Position numbers and translations under genes: made by a program | Shown here: piece by piece, positions 1-10,340 of the stretch | Numbering within the stretch: the stretch's first letter is position 1 | How the letters are laid out: every line of letters starts with the position of its first letter | Notes under the pieces: model-generated | What the model was told of the DNA's origin: nothing | The model's database searches: none | What the model saw: only the letters and a program-made list of their open reading frames with translations | Assembly: GCA_050084515.1 (NCBI GenBank) | Contig: CM114273.1 | Coordinates: 23,064,001-23,128,000, forward strand | DNA: 64,000 nt | Direction of reading: 5' to 3' | From: Blasia pusilla | Taxonomy: Eukaryota > Marchantiophyta > Marchantiopsida > Blasiales

Positions 1-87
1 ATATAGAAATACCCTTGGGGGGGGGGGCCTTCTTGTTAAAGACCTAGATCTTGAAGGTTATTATCAGGTGGTGTTATGGGATAAGCA
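1..87 (+). repeat. 3' end of a left LTR, truncated by the window edge
   Basis: The stretch from a poly-G tract (about 17-27) to the terminal ATAAGCA matches 5100-5235. Both copies have AGAAATACC, a long G run, TTAAAGACC, AGATCTTG and GTGTTATG(G/A)GATAAGCA in the same order. The similarity stops at the CA dinucleotide (87 and 5235), as expected at the end of an LTR. Only the right end of this left LTR lies in the window, so its length and the target duplication cannot be read. The copies differ by indels, so the insertion is old. Confidence 0.6.
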
Positions 88-1919
88 AAACATTTTTGTG
101 ACCATACTAGGGATTGAACTAATTGAATAGTTCAATCCACAAGAGCATCACCATAGAAATGATGAAATCTCTGGCAATGTAGAAAATTCTAAAACCCTGA
201 ACTAGAGGAAACTTAACATCACATAAGGACGGGTATAAGACACGATATATGGGATATGCTTTTGCATCACAAAATCCATGTGCTCAAGGAGGATCCAAAG
301 TACCTCGCCGACAAGCCCTCATTGTCCTTGGATAAATAGATGTAATGCAAGCTAATGCCATTTCTATTCGGGATAAAAAGATGCCCAGAGCATTTAGCTT
401 GTTACATAATGAGAAATTCACCCTAAAAGGGATCCAGTTGAATTTCTTGATTTTTTTTAATAATTACTAATAATGAGAGATATGATAGATAATGCTAGCA
501 CATTTTTTAGATCCTAAATTAGTATGATAGATGAATCCTCTGCCTCTAGAGATCATACCTCGGCAAGAGGGCCAAGATATATTCTTGAAAGAATATGTGA
601 ATACAAAAAAGGGAGAATGCAATGAAGATGCTCTACACTCTTGAAGCAAGCTAAGTTTAAGTTTGTCCTTCAATACACTATGTAACTACATATGTCAATT
701 ACATGCCAAATATGGAGGCCCAAGGGATGTGGCTAAAAGGAGTGTATTATACTACACTATAGAGGGATTAGAGTTAAGTCTCTGGAGATAAGTAAAGAGT
801 ACAATGCCTAAGACCTTTGCAAAAGCTGCCACCCTAGCAAAGCAATGAGAAGGAACCTTGCATGAAGGTTCAGGGATAAAGATTTAGTATTAGCATCATA
901 AAAAATAAATCTTCAAGTTCACAAGAATTGGTTATTTGTGACTCTTCGGAAAAGGAAGAAGAACATGAGAAGAAGATCTTGACTTGCTAAATTGAGGAGT
1001 TAGGACATTATCTAAAAAATATATAATTGGAGGAAGAAGAAAGACAAGAAAGATGTTCTTGGTGTTCTTGTGTATGTCGTCAATAGCGCGTAGGATTCTT
1101 ATTATTTACCCCCACCTATATGGCTATACCATAATCTATGGTACTTGGAGAACCCGAGAGAGAAATAGAAAATTATAACCCACAAAGAGAATATAGAGGA
1201 GTCCAATTTCCTTTTAATTTACCGTATGATAATAAACCAGGTCAATATAGATGAGACTCTCAATTTTTTGCATGCATAAAGACAAGACAAATTCAAAGGG
1301 AATTTCCAACATATCTCTATCTAATTTTTCAGTTAGGTATACATACAATGGGGATGTGCCAAAATTCAATAAGACCTACAAGGAGAAGAGAGGGAAGATA
1401 AGGAGGATTTTTTTCCCTACCTGTAGCAATACGTATAACCACACTTAGAAGAAGCACCATAAGAACTTCCCCCATCGGCACCATTAAAATTTGCAACTCC
1501 TCCAAGTGTGCAAGGGGTGTTCTTCCTCTTAATTTAATGACAGTAGAAACTACTAGGCCATCGAATGCAATCGCTCCTTTGAGAACATGAGCAAAGGAGG
1601 CCTACATATTCAAGACCTTCTCCAATTGCCAAAATATTGGCGTTGTCTGATGAAGATTTTTAACACATCGAGAGTTAGGAGGATACGTGGAAGAATCTCA
1701 AGGTAGCCATTGCTAAGATCAAGGCCATCCATGTTCAACAACGCGAACAAAAGTCAAACCTCAAAACCGCCAAAGGATCAGAGAAGTGCACGCCTTCAAA
1801 ACATCATGAAAAACCTACTATATTGGGGAGAATCCTTATCTCTTTTCAAGACGAGCCACCACGTAGGATGGCATAGCGATTTGGAGAAATATAGAGGTTG
1901 TCTGAGTATTCTGGAGTAA
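88..1919 (+). other. Decayed 5' internal region of the first Ty3/gypsy element
   Basis: This lies between the left LTR end and recognisable reverse transcriptase, where leader and gag would be. Plus-strand translation shows short open stretches broken by many stops, including a charged run (Glu/Lys-rich) near 940-1050 and an open stretch at 1710-1919. I recognise no CCHC knuckle or protease motif. It is probably gag remnant by position only. Confidence 0.35.
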
Positions 1920-3490
1920 GTGCATGTTCAGCGAATATCTCGATTACTTGGAGCTATTCTTGTGAGATACAAACCCTACCACATGAATTGTAGCTCTCAT
2001 AAACTAGTTAATGAAGAGGTCACAAAGTTTCTCTTAGCTTTCATCATTTATCCTATTGAGTATTATGAATGGGCGTCATCTCTAGTTCTAGTATGGAAGA
2101 AGAAAGACCTTATGATGAAATTTGAGATGTGCATGGACTACCGAGCCTTAAGTTTCCTTTATCATTCATTGATCATATGCACATATGATCTAGGAGGACA
2201 TAAGATATACTCTTTCTTGGATGGATATTTAAGCATGTCAGATAAACAACAAGTACAGTGCGAGTTGGAAGTTATTTGGTATGAGCCTATCGTTCAAATT
2301 TTGCTCAAGCATATTTTACTTGACAAAATGGATAAAGCCACCAAACAACAATCTCAACAAACCTCATTATCATATACTATGATAAATGGAGTTCTGCATC
2401 GCCGCAAGAAAGATAAAGTACTTCATTATTGGTTGCAACCTTCATAAGTCCACAATGAAATCTATTTTAAGTAGTTCAAAACATGCATGGGGAATTTGGT
2501 GCATAGGTTGACGTTTCATAACATTTCAAAATTGGGGAATTTTTGGCCTAATCTAGGAAGGGATGTTCATGAATTTCTCAAAACTTGTGTGTATGTAAGG
2601 CCAACAAGTTGGTTGCTTAAAGAAATTTGATGCAATGCCACTTATTCCAATTTAGACTATTCACCCTTTTGTGAAGTGAAGAATCGATTTTATTGGACCT
2701 ATTAAACCATGAACTTATGGTGTCTATTAATTATTTATTATAGCTAGAAATTCTAATAATGTGGGTAGAAGTAAAACCAGTGGCATTCATTACTATTGTA
2801 GCCACTACAAAGGTCATGTTTTAGAATAATGTTTGGTTTTGCGTTTGAGTTGGTGAGTAATAGAGGCAAGCAATTCATAAGCTATGTTGGTGATCATCTC
2901 GGAAGCTCAATTTCACCAAGTATCTCCATTCTACTCCTTACTACCCATATGTAAATGGTTTGACTACGAAGACCGATAGCATCCTTTGTGCAATACTCAA
3001 GAAAAATATAGACAAATCTTGTCATGATTGGGATTAAACAATCTATGTGGCTTTATGGAGTATTGTATTTCTTTCAAAGTCATTATTGGATAAACTCCAT
3101 TCTTTCTTGTGTATGGGCTACAAGTTTTCCTACCAATTGAATTAGTCATCTCTGCATGTCCAAGTAATGCTTCTACTTTTGGAGATCCAAAGAAAGCCAT
3201 TAAAAATTGCATGGATAAAATTCTAGTGATCGAGGAAGCTTGTGATAATTGAAGTTGGCTCATGATAAGACTCTTAAGCCAAAGCTCAAGAGCCAAAGAT
3301 GTTGGAAGTTTGCGATTTGGTTCTCATTTATGAAAATATGTAAGATAAATTTCCATAGAAGTTAGCCCCTTGGTGGCTAGGACCTTATATCATTTCTTGA
3401 TGCTACAAAAATCATACGTATGAGATCTCCAATCTAGTTGGAGAAATTATGGGAGCCAAAATTAATGGTGCAAAGATAAATTATTCCTTC
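1920..3490 (+). pseudogene. Ty3/gypsy pol relic (RT, integrase zinc-binding, integrase C-terminus)
   Basis: The open frame 1920-2447 carries a degenerate Ty3/gypsy reverse transcriptase: EWASSLVLVWKKKD, then MCMDYRAL and DLGGHKIYSFLDGY, the fingers-to-palm start of RT. The frame then jumps to INGVLHRRKKDKVL, typical of the stretch before the integrase zinc finger, so the YxDD palm, RNase H and connection regions are missing. From about 2460 a broken HHCC-type segment is readable (NFWPNLGRDVHEFLKTC), then integrase-like sequence. Near 3420-3490 another frame reads YEISNLVGEIMGAKING, resembling the post-integrase tail of plant gypsy elements. Stops and frameshifts are frequent, so the copy is inactive. 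Family-level assignment is solid; the clade within Ty3/gypsy is not. Confidence 0.75.
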
Positions 3491-3859
3491 AATTAATTTC
3501 TTTGCTCCGAGATGAGGAATGAACATGAAGTCGTGTACAACGTTAACTAATGAGTTACAAAGTATATCTATTGAGATATGTTGTATTATTGATTGAATGA
3601 TTGATTTTTCCTTATCCGATACATTTGCAACTAAAGACATTGGTTGATACGTGGATAGCAAATAAAGGCGATAGGAGTAATGTTCCTCCACTTGGAAAGT
3701 GAGAGAATAAAGATATAAGGTCATCTCGTACATCTACACGTTCCGTATCGAGCCCAAAGTAAGACTTGATCGTAATCCTCTCATTCATTATAGGGCTCCT
3801 AGTACGCTGTTGGCAAATGCTATAGGCAACGATGTTGATACAACCACTCCAGAATTTCT

Positions 3860-4500
3860 AGCACAAAACACAACGAGAAATGTAGTGTAGGACGACAAGA
3901 TGATGGACTCTTGCTTGATTTTGGGGAGGGATGCATTGGATTTATTATGGGAGAATCAAAATCATGAGGATATCTATGACAAGTTTGCCCTTGCTTTTAC
4001 AATATAAGGATGGTCATTCAACTATGCAAAGAATCCTCATTTTCGAGAGGCTTTAAGGATGGTTGATAGATTAGGGGGATGCATACCCTAGACCAAATCC
4101 ATATAAAATGTTTTGGAAGGATCTACATTAGTGCAAGGCCTATGTTAAAGAAATATTAAGAATATGATGGAGCTAGAGAAAAAAAATACAACTATACGAT
4201 TTCTAGCGACCAATGGACCAATTGCCATGGAAGGCCCCTTGTAAATATTTTGGTGGTATTCATGGCTATCAATGCATCTAGTGTGATACAAAATGCATGA
4301 TGGATTGCAAAAATCCCTATTGGTCATTTTAAGCAAATAGATCCAAAGAATTTTATTCAATTTGGGATAGATATTGCCGTAGTTTATAAGTTGGCAAGTT
4401 CCCTTATTATCGGAGCTCATCCTTATATTTTATGGGATGGCTGAAATTCTCATGGATTGGACTTGGTTTGCAAAGATTGGGGTAGAATTGGATGTTTCTC
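3860..4500 (+). pseudogene. hAT transposase relic (DUF659 region)
   Basis: Plus-strand frames read FNYAKNPHFREALRMVDRLG and, from about 4190, SSDQWTNCHGRPLVNILVV. These correspond to the DUF659 segment of plant hAT transposases, where the family has a SDGWTD...GRPLINF motif. A later stretch near 4390-4470 (ASSLIIGAHPYILWDG, GLDLVCKDWG) matches the following part of the same domain. Several stops and at least two frame changes interrupt it. No BED finger or dimerisation domain is visible nearby, so this is a fragment. It lies between the two LTR ends of the first gypsy element, suggesting nested insertion. It is independent in sequence from the hAT at 55090-58597. Confidence 0.65.
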
Positions 4501-5099
4501 AACCATATTTTTGCAATGCAGTCTACAGATAGGATTGATAGATAGACACATAAGTATACAAACTCTTTTTTCCTAACAAGGGCACAAAATACAAATGATT
4601 TGTATGAATAGAAGATTCATTTCAAGCATCTTAAGTTATGAATCTATGAATTTTTCCAAACTTTGTACGTTGTATTTTTTCTTACGTATATGTTAGACTA
4701 TGTTAAGAAATTTAGGTGTTTAGTAAAAATATGGTCATATATGACTTTTGCAAGCAGACTTTAGGAATAAATAGTAAGGCATAAGTAATAGAGGATCCGC
4801 GTGTGCAATGACTCAGAGTAACAACTACAAGTGCGTACGTGGTAAAGATCAGGCATAGGAATAACGAGGTCTGAATGATTTCTCTGACACATGTTGATTG
4901 GTGCTAGGTCATGAATACAAATCATAAGTTATGAAGATCTGAGAGAAAAATAGGAAAATAGGAAAATAACAATAGTATAGAAAGGAAAAATGTGATGGAG
5001 AATTGAATGTGCGCATTTTTAGAGAAAATTTTGAATTGTATACATAATCTGAAAGGACTAAGCGTAACCTCTTCAAAAAGAGTGGAGTAAAGATAGAAA

Positions 5100-5235
5100 T
5101 ACCTCAAGAAGAGGAGGAGGGGGGGGGGGGGGAGTTCATTTTAAAGACCCAATCAATATGGGCCGAATGTATGTTCTCTTGAATATTCGTACCAGATCTT
5201 GGATGTTGCTATCATGTGGTGTTATGAGATAAGCA
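5100..5235 (+). repeat. 3' end of the right LTR of the first gypsy element
   Basis: This partner of the LTR end at 1-87 contains a run of about 16 G at 5118-5133 and ends AGATAAGCA at 5235. The LTR start cannot be placed because the left copy is cut off by the window; it may lie several hundred bases upstream (4500-5100 is AT-rich with no coding signal). The conserved poly-G tract is an unusual LTR feature. Confidence 0.55.
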
Positions 5236-5499
5236 TAAAACCATGTAATAATATTTATTTATTTATAAACAAATAAACCATATCCAACCTTATAGATGCA
5301 AATTTTATCAAAAAATCAAATTTTCTTTTGCAAATTTCTTGAATATTTGGTGGATCACTAGGGGTGCCAATTATCAATCGATTATTGGACTCAAAGGATA
5401 AGATAGTGAATTCTAGCGCAATATAAAGTGCAAGATACACGAAAACAGACAAGTCTATCCATAAGGCAAAATGTCTGAGCATGTCCACCGACATGGAAA

Positions 5500-6360
5500 A
5501 TAGATCGCGAGACCCGGGTTTTTTAAGCGCCCTAGTCGATTGTGCAGGCTTGGATGAAGGGTGCGGACTAAAGCCGGGCCAGAGGTGCAACACGTGATGA
5601 GGGCAGGCTTGACGCAGGCTCAGGGCAAGCTCCCTCGCAGGCACAGGGTGAGCCTAGAGACGGGCTTGCAGGCTAAGTTTGGGTTGGGGGTGAGCTAGGC
5701 ATGGGCACCCGCACGCACGGGCTTGCAAGCGGGCCTATCGCGCACCATGTGGGCTTGCGGATGGGCCAGGTGGGCAGGGGGTGGGCCAAGTACGACAAGA
5801 GGGCGGGCCTGGCGCGGACTTACAGGCTGGGGACTGACCAATCGAAAGTACGCACACCGGCTTGGAAGCTAAGGGCGGGCCTATCGCAAGCCTGGTGGGC
5901 TAGGGGTGGGCTTGATGTGGGCTGAAGGCGGGCTTGGAAGGCTCGGGGCATTGGTTGGCTAGAGGGCGGGCCAAGCGCGGGCTAGACGGGCTAGGGGCGG
6001 GCTGGTGGGCTAAGGGTGGGCCTATCGCACGTTTGTTGGGCTAGGGGCGGGCTTGATGGGCTGAGAGCAAGCTAGATGCGGGCCTGGTGCGCTCCCACAT
6101 GGGCTTGCGGGCTAAGGGAGGGCCTATCGCAGGCCTGGTATGGGCTGGGGGGTTGGCCTTGTGCTCTTGCGCGGGCTTGCAACTAGGGAGGATGCGGGCT
6201 AAGGGCTCCTACACGGGCTAAGGGCACGCTTCGTGCGGGCCCTTGAGCGGGGTGGACGTGGGCCTTCGTGCCTATGGGTGGATTGGGCGCGGGCAAATGG
6301 CGGGCTAGCATGCTACTAGAGAGCTAAATGCAGGCCTGGCAGGCTGAAGACGGGCCTAAA
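5500..6360. repeat. GC-rich subterminal repeat array of the hAT element
   Basis: About 860 bp of irregularly repeated GGGCTAGGGGCGGGC / GGGCTTGCGGGC units, with GC far above the AT-rich flanks. Comparable arrays occur at 22290-22600, 25240-25385 and 55095-55262, each next to a hAT end. In hAT elements, subterminal motif clusters are transposase-binding sites; that role here is inference. Long open frames through this array on both strands are composition artefacts. Confidence 0.6.
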
Positions 6361-6773
6361 TAATGGTAGGTGGGGATGAAGTGTAGTTCTAGTGGGGACT
6401 TAAATATAATTTGTGTATGGAGGAGGATCCTTGAAGGATAGAGGTATTGGAGAAAAAGTAATAGATGAAAGTAGGGTAGTTGTATTAGAGAATAGGTTAG
6501 TTACAAATGAGAGTAATTGAAAACATGGGGATAGTATTGGTGGAGAGGAGGAGAATTTTTAAATAGAATTGAATAGGGTGGTTGTATAGGAAATTAGGTT
6601 AGCTGGAAATAAAAGTTGGTGAAGAAGTTAAGATAGATGAAAAAGGAATGGGATAGGAGAAAAAATCAAATTTGCTAAATGGTAGTTAGTAGAGATGGTT
6701 TAGGAATAAATTGTAAGTGGGAATTAATGATTTGGGGAGTTAGAACGGTTCATTCTCTTCCTTCCATCCTCCT

Positions 6774-6781
6774 CTATATAA
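6774..6781 (+). promoter_or_regulatory. TATA box of the truncated hAT element
   Basis: CCTCTATATAAAC lies in a conserved block that begins CATTCTCTTCCTTC. The same block, including the TATA, recurs at 55621-55655 upstream of the other hAT transposase. A CT microsatellite (about 6829-6846) follows, as it does at 55673-55688. Conservation between the two copies supports this as the transposase promoter. Confidence 0.55.
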
Positions 6782-7139
6782 ACTTACTTATTTTTGTATA
6801 CCCTCACAATCCCATTCCTCCCTTCATCTCTCTCTCTCTCTCTCCTTCTTCTTTTGTGGAAGTTTTTTTCTCCATAGATAGCTACACTTGACAAGTGAGA
6901 ATATGTTTTGCCATTGGATAACCATGATAATTTAAGGTATCTCGGTTATCTAGATTAGCATATTGATCTTTCTTGTTCATAGTGAGTGTTACAAGTTTGT
7001 TATTGAAGCATTCACGCATAATATTTGGTGTAATTTGTATACATTTTACCAGTCGATATGTCCTTCTATTGACATTGTAAAATTTTTGCAAATTTTCCAA
7101 ATATTGTTGGGTGGAATTAGTGTCTTCTTGTAGTAATGA

Positions 7140-7730
7140 TCAAAGCCAAAGGACTCTAATAGATTGTGAAAGAACATTGGGAAGGAGTACAGATGGAAGA
7201 TGGAACATCAAGAGTATGGTAGTGTAAGCATTCTTCTTATTTTATGAAAATCCATCATAACACACGGATGATGGATCATTTTACACAATAGAGATGAAAG
7301 ACAAAGGATGGGAATGAGGATACCCATCATCCCAAAGTATGTGTGAAGGTCCCTCCTAGTGTGCAACGGGATCTCCCAAACAGGGTACTTACGCGAAATG
7401 GACAAAGAAGGGAAGGGAGATACTCGAGTGAAGTGGAGGAGACAACGCCATTACAAATAGGTTTGCAATAGACAAGAAATAGCGTTTATCTTGTATCAAA
7501 TATTGATAGGGTTGCAAACATGCCACCGTGTAACAGTCTCGAGGAATGCAAAGTAGTTGTTGGGCCGATGGAGGGACTGTAGTATTGGAAAGAAGCAAGC
7601 CGATCTGAGAAATTATTTCAACATCCAAGGAATAGAAGTTGCAAATGACATGTGGGCAAAGTTTTTTTACGAATGTGGAATATCATTCAACATAGTATGG
7701 CAAGATGCTTTTAAACAAGAAAACTAGGTT
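7140..7730 (+). pseudogene. N-terminal hAT transposase remnant
   Basis: This is co-linear with 55960-56560. The best-preserved part (about 7610-7725) reads FNIQGIEVANDMWAK and continues with GISFNIVWQDAFKQ, matching FNIHGIEVTNDMWAKHFYKC and IPFNVVRQDAFKQ of the second copy just before DUF659. The upstream part is where a BED-type zinc finger is expected, but frames are broken and I can only suggest it. The reading frame ends at the truncation near 7725. Confidence 0.55.
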
Positions 7731-8549
7731 TTCCTTCATGATTTCTTTCTAACAAACACTACTTTTTTTTCAAATATTCAAAGAGATGCCCATTGGGTCT
7801 TACTACAACTTGTTTACTATTCCTTGCAACTTAAACTTCTACATCAAAGTTTTTTGTGATTTTAATCTTCATGTTCTATGTAAACTAAGAAGATACCACT
7901 CAAAATTGTTTATTTTGTGGACGCATCACCACGGGTCCTTGCTCATATGTTAGGACTCAGGAGTGAGACTATTGGTACCGAAATGTAGACAATCCGTAGA
8001 TCGTGTTGTCAAGAGAACCTAGACCTCTCCACCAAATCTCGCCTGCTCATTAGGGCCACTCAAATCCGGATCACCGTCAAGCTCGGAGGCCCCCTGGTTG
8101 CTCTGAATACATTTTTCAAAGAGATCTTTGTGTTCTTTCGTACTATACTAAATTTATTTATTTTTGAAATAATAACAATTATTAAACAAAGGCCCGAACT
8201 TCTTCGGTCCATTCCCGCAACTTTCAGCCCAGTATGAGGAGGGAAGCCTTTTTTTTTTTGAATTATGGCGTATGCCACATCCAAAACGTCCTTTGGGTGA
8301 TGCAAGATGGATGAAGTTCCAAAAAAACCTTCAACCATCCCCTCCCTCATGGTTGAAGGTTTTTTTGGAACTTCATCCATCCCCTCCCCTGTCGTGTACG
8401 CCTTTTTGTCCACATGGACGGAATGATTTGTTTTGCGCTCTCCATCTTATCTGGCTGTTCATGCTTAAGAAGACTCCGGAAAACATTGTTGATGGATCGC
8501 TGGAAGAAGAATGATAAATTACTATTTTCATGAACGTACCTACATGTAA
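7731..8549. other. Intergenic DNA with no gene seen, apart from a hairpin
   Basis: Mixed-composition DNA between the truncated hAT and the Helitron-like element. I see no conserved coding motif; open frames at 8060-8413 (minus) and 8272-8514 (plus) overlap on opposite strands and largely owe their openness to the inverted repeat at 8306-8381. A TTATTTATTTTTG-rich stretch occurs near 8150-8180. Confidence 0.5.
8306..8381. repeat. Perfect inverted repeat, 33-bp arms with a 10-nt loop
   Basis: Arms 8306-8338 and 8349-8381 are exact reverse complements (starting GATGGATGAAGTTCC and ending GGAACTTCATCCATC), separated by CCCCTCCCTC. A perfect stem of this length is either recent or maintained. It could be a small foldback element or the core of a small-RNA-producing hairpin; nothing in the sequence decides between them. 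Confidence 0.8.
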
Positions 8550-9532
8550 TCTATACTATTAGTAGGGGAGGGGTATTGGATGACTTTGGGGACAGGGTTT
8601 GAATTTTACTACTTGAACCACATTAGATGGGTAAAAATAGATCAATAGAGAAATGGAATTGAAAAATATTTTATTAAGTAATTAATCTTTTATTTAATAC
8701 TATAATGTGTGATTGTAAATATTAATAAAATGGAATAATTTTAATAAAGGAAAATTTTTATAATGTATGTCTCAATTCACATGTGATGGAAAGGGAAAAT
8801 AAATTCTAATGGAGAAGGAGTAGATTAAATTTTATGAAAGGGTAAAATTATTTAGGGGATTGGGAAATCATTTAAATTTAAATTTGAATGGAGTATTGTA
8901 ATTACTTAGAAGAGTGAAATTTTATTACTCTTCTAAGATTTTAGAAAATAAGAATTCTCTTTAAAATTTGATAGGAATCATGTGACTATTTTTAAAATTA
9001 ATTGTGTTTATTCACATTTGATATTTTGGGAAAGAAAAATGAATCTGAATGGAAAAGGAAAAATTATTTCGTTAATCAAAATTCATTGAGAATTTTTTTA
9101 GTGAATGTGATATTCTAAGAAATTTTTTAGAAATGTAATTATATTCCTCCCTAAAATTTCCAACAATACAAAGTGGAAATTAAACTTAAAATTTGAAATT
9201 AAACATATTTTAAAATTTTAAGTATAATTTTAAAAAATATCATCGACACCTGTTTTTAAGCCATTCTATTGAGGAAACTGTGTTAGGCGTGCATGGCAAT
9301 GGCAACATCTATATTATTATGGGACAATGCCTTCTTGATTTGCAATCACCTCTCTATTTGACATGTGACAACTAGACAGCAAGAGAGTGTTTCTCCTTCT
9401 CCGGGCAGCAAGAAAAAAATTGAATTTGTGTGCAACATCATTAATCCCTTCCCTTCCTTTCACAGGCTATACATGAACAAAAGTTCTTTAGACACTTTTT
9501 ATTTTCCGTGCATCGCACCGACACCTTACTAG
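8550..9532 (+). mobile_element. Non-autonomous Helitron-like element
   Basis: The 5' end reads TCTATACTATTAGTAGGGG, very like the conserved 5' termini of plant Helitrons (TCTATACTATTA...). The 3' end has a short GTGC-ATC-GCAC hairpin at 9508-9518 followed 10 nt later by CTAG at 9529-9532. The element sits between A (8549) and T (9533), the expected Helitron A|T target, with no target duplication. The interior (about 980 bp) is strongly AT-rich with no Rep or helicase coding, so it would be non-autonomous. The hairpin is short and the assignment rests on the termini. Confidence 0.6.
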
Positions 9533-10213
9533 TAATAATTATGGAGGGAGCGTTGGCTTGCAAGTTAGTTTCAGTGCCAAGATTTAAAAGGTGGTATTCA
9601 CATCAATCAACGTAGATTTGTGCTATGATACTTAGAGGACCTTTGTGATAATTTGTTCCTTTTGGAGATAGACTACTTCTACTTTGAGACCACGTTTTCA
9701 ATTTAAAAAATCAAAAGATTAATCATTTTGCTCAGAAACTCCAAAAACTTATTCTATCCATTCAAAAGATTTTCCTAATATAGTATGAAAAAGGTCCATT
9801 CATGTAAGTGTTTACAAATCGAGAAACCTATTCTCCAATGTAGATATGAACCTATTATAATTTTTCTTCTTCACATATAAATAAACTAACGGTTGTCATT
9901 TTAAAATCTCTCTTCAAATAATAATATAGTTATTAATAAATGAAGATCTATTTTTTATATATGAACCTATTCTAATTACGGCCTATTTGTTCTTTTCTCC
10001 TCTTTCCTCTCCACGCGAGTCCACTCGTACTTTATTCCCTTACTTCTCTCAAAAGAGTTCTATAACTCACAATCTTTTAAATCCACTCTTTTAAACGTAT
10101 TAGTCAGGCCCCGCAAGGGAGCGTGATCCACGGCCATGATATTTTTACTTTTGAAGTTTAGTGACTTCAAAAGTTGCCTCCTCCAATATAAATATAAATC
10201 TAAATTTTTATCT

Positions 10214-10340
10214 AAAATGTGTAAACTTAACTTGTACGGCTAGGAAATTCCTTGTACCATTAGAATATAGATTTTCGTATAAAGAAACCCTCGCAAACTC
10301 AAAATGTGTAAACTTAACTTGTACGGCGAGGAAATTCCTT
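10214..10340 (+). repeat. Pair of 40-bp direct repeats
   Basis: 10214-10253 and 10301-10340 (starting AAAATGTGTAAACTTAACTT) match at 39 of 40 positions and are spaced 87 bp apart. They create a duplicated KCVNLTCTARKFL peptide in the open frame 10161-10454, but both copies could equally be non-coding. No function is evident. Confidence 0.75.

Larger units (their letters stand above)
5431..7730 (+). mobile_element. Truncated hAT element, 5' part
   Basis: The left end reads CAAGATACACGAAAACAGAC, a diverged form of the end CAAGGTTGCACGGAAACAGA seen at 25219 and, inverted, at 22610. A very GC-rich array (about 5500-6360) follows, built from short variants of GGGCTAGGGGCGGGCTTG. Then comes a segment (6370-7730) co-linear with 55262-56560 of the better-preserved hAT, including the same promoter and leader. 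Homology to the second copy ends near 7717, just inside the DUF659 part of the transposase, so the 3' two-thirds are missing. The region 5236-5430 between the LTR and this element shows nothing recognisable. Confidence 0.6.

Noticed and set aside
5500-6360. Long open frames in the GC-rich arrays (also at 22214-22639)
   Set aside because: Low-stop composition of GGGC repeats on both strands; no domain and position inside hAT subterminal regions.
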